A stretch of 64,000 bases of DNA, from the NCBI RefSeq assembly GCF_010894455.1, contig NZ_JAAIXY010000009.1, positions 248,001-312,000 of the forward strand, read 5' to 3'. The notes beneath the pieces were generated by a model. It saw nothing but the letters and a program-made list of their open reading frames with translations, did no database searches and was not told the origin of the DNA. Shown in pieces: positions 61,922 to 64,000 of the stretch; the first letter of the stretch is position 1, and every line of letters starts with the position of its first letter. This DNA is from Myxococcus eversor (GTDB lineage: Bacteria > Myxococcota > Myxococcia > Myxococcales > Myxococcaceae). The position numbers and the translations under genes are program-made.

Positions 61922-64000
61922 TCAGTAGCCGACGGAGTTGAAGAGGAACGGGTAGGTGATGATGACCACGCCGCCCTTGGGAGCGGGGAAGGTCCAGGAC
62001 TTCAGATTGGTGAGGATGCACGCCTCGACGGAGGCATTGCGCAGCGTGGAGGACTTCGTCTTCGCCGCGGCCACGCGGCCGTTGGCGCCGATGGTCCACT
62101 CCAGCACCACCTTGCCGGCGAGGCCCGGGTCCTTGAGCAGCGCGCGCTCGTAGCAGCCGTGCACTTCGTTCAGGTGGCTGTTGATGACGCGGGCCACGGC
62201 CTCGCGGTCCACGGTGCCCTGGGTGGAGGCGATGCTGCGCGCGGTGGCGCGCGTGACGGTGCCGCCGACCTTCCCCTTGCCCACCGAGCCCACGCCCAGC
62301 GCGCCGATGCCGCCGCCGCCCTTGCCGCGCAACAGCTCCGCGCCCAGCGTCGCGCCGCCGCCCTTGCCGCCGCCGCCCAGGCCGAACGTGCCCAGGCCCG
62401 CGTTGGCGATGGGCGCCTTCCCGATGAGGCCCGACAGCTTGTAGTTGGAGTTCTTCACGTTCTTGCTGCCCGGGCCGCTGCCCAGCTTGTCCACGGCGGC
62501 GAGCAGGTCATTCGTGGCGGGCCCCGCGGCGGACAGCTTGGCCAGCGCCTTGAGCGCCTTGTTCTCCGCGGCCACGGGCTTGGCGGGCTGCTGCTGCTGC
62601 ACGGGCGCGGCCTTCTCCACCGGCTTGGGAGGCGCCTTCTCGGCGATCTTCTCCTTGGGCGGCGCCTTCTTCTTGATGGCCTCCAGCTTCTGCTTCGCCT
62701 CTTCCTTCTTCTTCGGCTCGGGGGCGATGAGGCGCAGCGCGACGGGCGGCAGGTTCTTCTGCGTGAAGTCCGCCGTCTCCGGCGTCGCGGGCTTGAGCAC
62801 GATGAACGCGGCCATGACCGCCGCGAAGAGGACGAAGGTCGACAGCGCCAGCCAGGGCAGGCCCTTGAGCGGGTTGATGAACACGCGCGCGGGGATGGGC
62901 GCGGCGTAGGCCACCAGCGACATCTGGCCCTGCGTCAGCCGGGCGCCCACGCCCTCGCGCAGGGTGATGAAGCGGCGACTGCCATCGGACTCCAGCGCGG
63001 CGCCGGTGACGGGCGTGAAGCGGCCGTCGGTGCCGCTCTTCTCCACCTCGGTGCCCGGAGGCACGAAGAGGCGGAAGGCGCCGTTGGCCGACTCGGCCAG
63101 CGTGAAGGGGCCGGTGCTCTCCGGCAGCGTGAAGCCCCACAGCGGCATCGCCTCCGGGAGGTCCAGCGAGGCCTTCACCGGCAGCTTCTTGTCCGGCTTG
63201 AAGCGGCGCGCGTCGCGGCGGACGGTGCCCCAGTACAGCTCCAGGTAGAGCTGGGGGGCGCCCTTGCCCGGGTCCAGGCGGGGCGCGTGCGTGGGCCGCG
63301 ACACCGTGGCGCGAGCCTCCTGGAGCAGCGGCCCCTGCGGCTCGGGCAGCGCGTCCAACGCGACGTCCGCGAGCAGGTCATCCGCCAGCAGCATGCCGGT
63401 GTTGACGGCCTGCGGCGGCTCCTGCGTCACCCGGCGGCGCACGGACGGCACGGTGCCGGCGGGCACGGGCTGGGGGGCCTGCATCGGCACGGGCTGGGGC
63501 GCGGCGGCCACGTGGGCCTGGGCGTTGATGGAGGCCTGCGGCGCGTGGGTGACGGGCGCCGGCAGGGGCACCATCGCGGGCGCGGCGGACTGCTGCGGGA
63601 AGCTGGCCTGCGTCGCCGCGTGCGCGGGGTGATGCTGCGGCGACGGCACGGCGCGAATCGCGGGCACGGTGGTGGCCAGCGGCTGCGCGGGCGAAGCGTT
63701 GGGGCGCAACTGGCGCACGGGCGCGCCCTGCTGCTGCGCGGGGGCCATGGGCTGCGGCGGCGCGGGCTGCGGCGTGCCGAACAGCGCGGCCACTTCTGGC
63801 GGCGGCTGCGGCTTGGCCTCCTGCGGCTTCTGGGCGAGCACGCGCGTCTTCAGGACGAACGGGCCGCACAGCACCTCGTCCACCGAGCGGATCTCACACG
63901 CGGTGACGCGGTGGCCGTTGACGAACAGGCCCGTGGTGGTGCCCGCGTCCTGGATGGCCGCGCGGCCATTCTGGAAGTAGAGCAACGCGTGGCGCGGCTC
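61922..64000 (-). CDS. gltG: GltG/PglI, FHA and TonB-like gliding-motility protein (partial, cut by window end)
   Basis: At least 692 residues are present; the N-terminus lies beyond position 64000. The visible part starts in an FHA domain (LLYFQNGRAAIQDAGTTTG, VNGHRVTACEIRSVDEVLCG), goes through a long Ala/Pro/Gln-rich cytosolic segment and a second domain (about LELYWGTVRRDARRFKPDKK to EGVGARLTQGQMSLV), one transmembrane helix (LALSTFVLFAAVMAAFIVL), a Lys/Pro-rich TonB-like periplasmic linker and ends in an AgmX/PglI C-terminal domain (GCYERALLKDPGLAGKVVLEW, VVIITYPFLFNSVGY). M. xanthus GltG is the inner-membrane part that links the AglRQS motor to the periplasmic TPR proteins. The related NfsG of spore coat assembly is the main alternative. 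Confidence 0.75.
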   Translation of the reverse strand, partial: EPRHALLYFQNGRAAIQDAGTTTGLFVNGHRVTACEIRSVDEVLCGPFVLKTRVLAQKPQEAKPQPPPEVAALFGTPQPAPPQPMAPAQQQGAPVRQLRPNASPAQPLATTVPAIRAVPSPQHHPAHAATQASFPQQSAAPAMVPLPAPVTHAPQASINAQAHVAAAPQPVPMQAPQPVPAGTVPSVRRRVTQEPPQAVNTGMLLADDLLADVALDALPEPQGPLLQEARATVSRPTHAPRLDPGKGAPQLYLELYWGTVRRDARRFKPDKKLPVKASLDLPEAMPLWGFTLPESTGPFTLAESANGAFRLFVPPGTEVEKSGTDGRFTPVTGAALESDGSRRFITLREGVGARLTQGQMSLVAYAAPIPARVFINPLKGLPWLALSTFVLFAAVMAAFIVLKPATPETADFTQKNLPPVALRLIAPEPKKKEEAKQKLEAIKKKAPPKEKIAEKAPPKPVEKAAPVQQQQPAKPVAAENKALKALAKLSAAGPATNDLLAAVDKLGSGPGSKNVKNSNYKLSGLIGKAPIANAGLGTFGLGGGGKGGGATLGAELLRGKGGGGIGALGVGSVGKGKVGGTVTRATARSIASTQGTVDREAVARVINSHLNEVHGCYERALLKDPGLAGKVVLEWTIGANGRVAAAKTKSSTLRNASVEACILTNLKSWTFPAPKGGVVIITYPFLFNSVGY

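Overview
The window is high-GC chromosomal DNA from a myxobacterium, almost certainly Myxococcaceae (Myxococcus, Corallococcus, Pyxidicoccus or a close relative). The evidence is a full-length CsgA (C-signal) gene flanked by hemG and a pdxH-type oxidase, a gliding-motility (Glt/Agl) gene block, a Sit-type polymorphic toxin/immunity pair, many lipoproteins, a eukaryote-like Ser/Thr kinase and very strong G/C third-position bias. No tRNA, rRNA, CRISPR array, integrase, transposase or prophage was seen. Several long open frames are antisense shadows of real genes and are left out.

Layout. 1-4.2 kb (minus): orphan ABC-type substrate-binding lipoprotein, TPR membrane protein, GTP-dependent PEP carboxykinase. 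4.4-8.5 kb: SLC13 transporter whose 3' end runs antisense into miaE, then a GNAT acetyltransferase and a TonB-like protein. 8.5-11.9 kb (minus): patatin-like phospholipase lipoprotein, SitA-type toxin lipoprotein and SitI-type double-CXXC immunity protein. 12-15.7 kb (minus): membrane protein with a structured leader, gluQRS, PEGA protein, DUF378 protein. 15.9-26.4 kb: AsmA protein, metallophosphoesterase, GAF/class III cyclase, rlmN, GCS2-type ligase, lipoproteins. 26.6-28.6 kb (minus): LytS/LytT-type two-component pair with a small membrane peptide upstream. 28.7-31.5 kb: hemG, csgA, pdxH. 31.5-41.7 kb: glgA, Ser/Thr kinase coupled to an LEA-like lipoprotein, CNNM/CorC transporter, pilus-domain protein, LVIVD lipoprotein, aat, a second LEA-like lipoprotein and an HExxH peptidase.

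41.7-49 kb (plus) is a heme-uptake operon. A near-consensus Fur box lies between the -35 and -10 elements, followed by a Com-like zinc-ribbon protein, a TonB-dependent receptor, an HmuY-like lipoprotein, an HmuS/HemS-like protein and the HmuTUV ABC transporter. The last four genes are joined by 4-bp overlaps. 49.3-53 kb: an HExxH metalloprotease-like lipoprotein, small coupled ORFs and an EamA transporter, ending in a degenerate 75-bp tandem repeat between convergent genes.

53.2-64 kb (minus) is a tightly packed seven-gene block. In transcription order it encodes GltG/PglI (cut by the window end), an outer-membrane beta-barrel protein, GltE/AglT-like and GltD/AgmU-like TPR proteins, two lipoproteins and a third large TPR protein. 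The first four match part of the core Myxococcus gliding-motility (focal adhesion) complex. The last three are translationally coupled to them and are candidate accessory parts.
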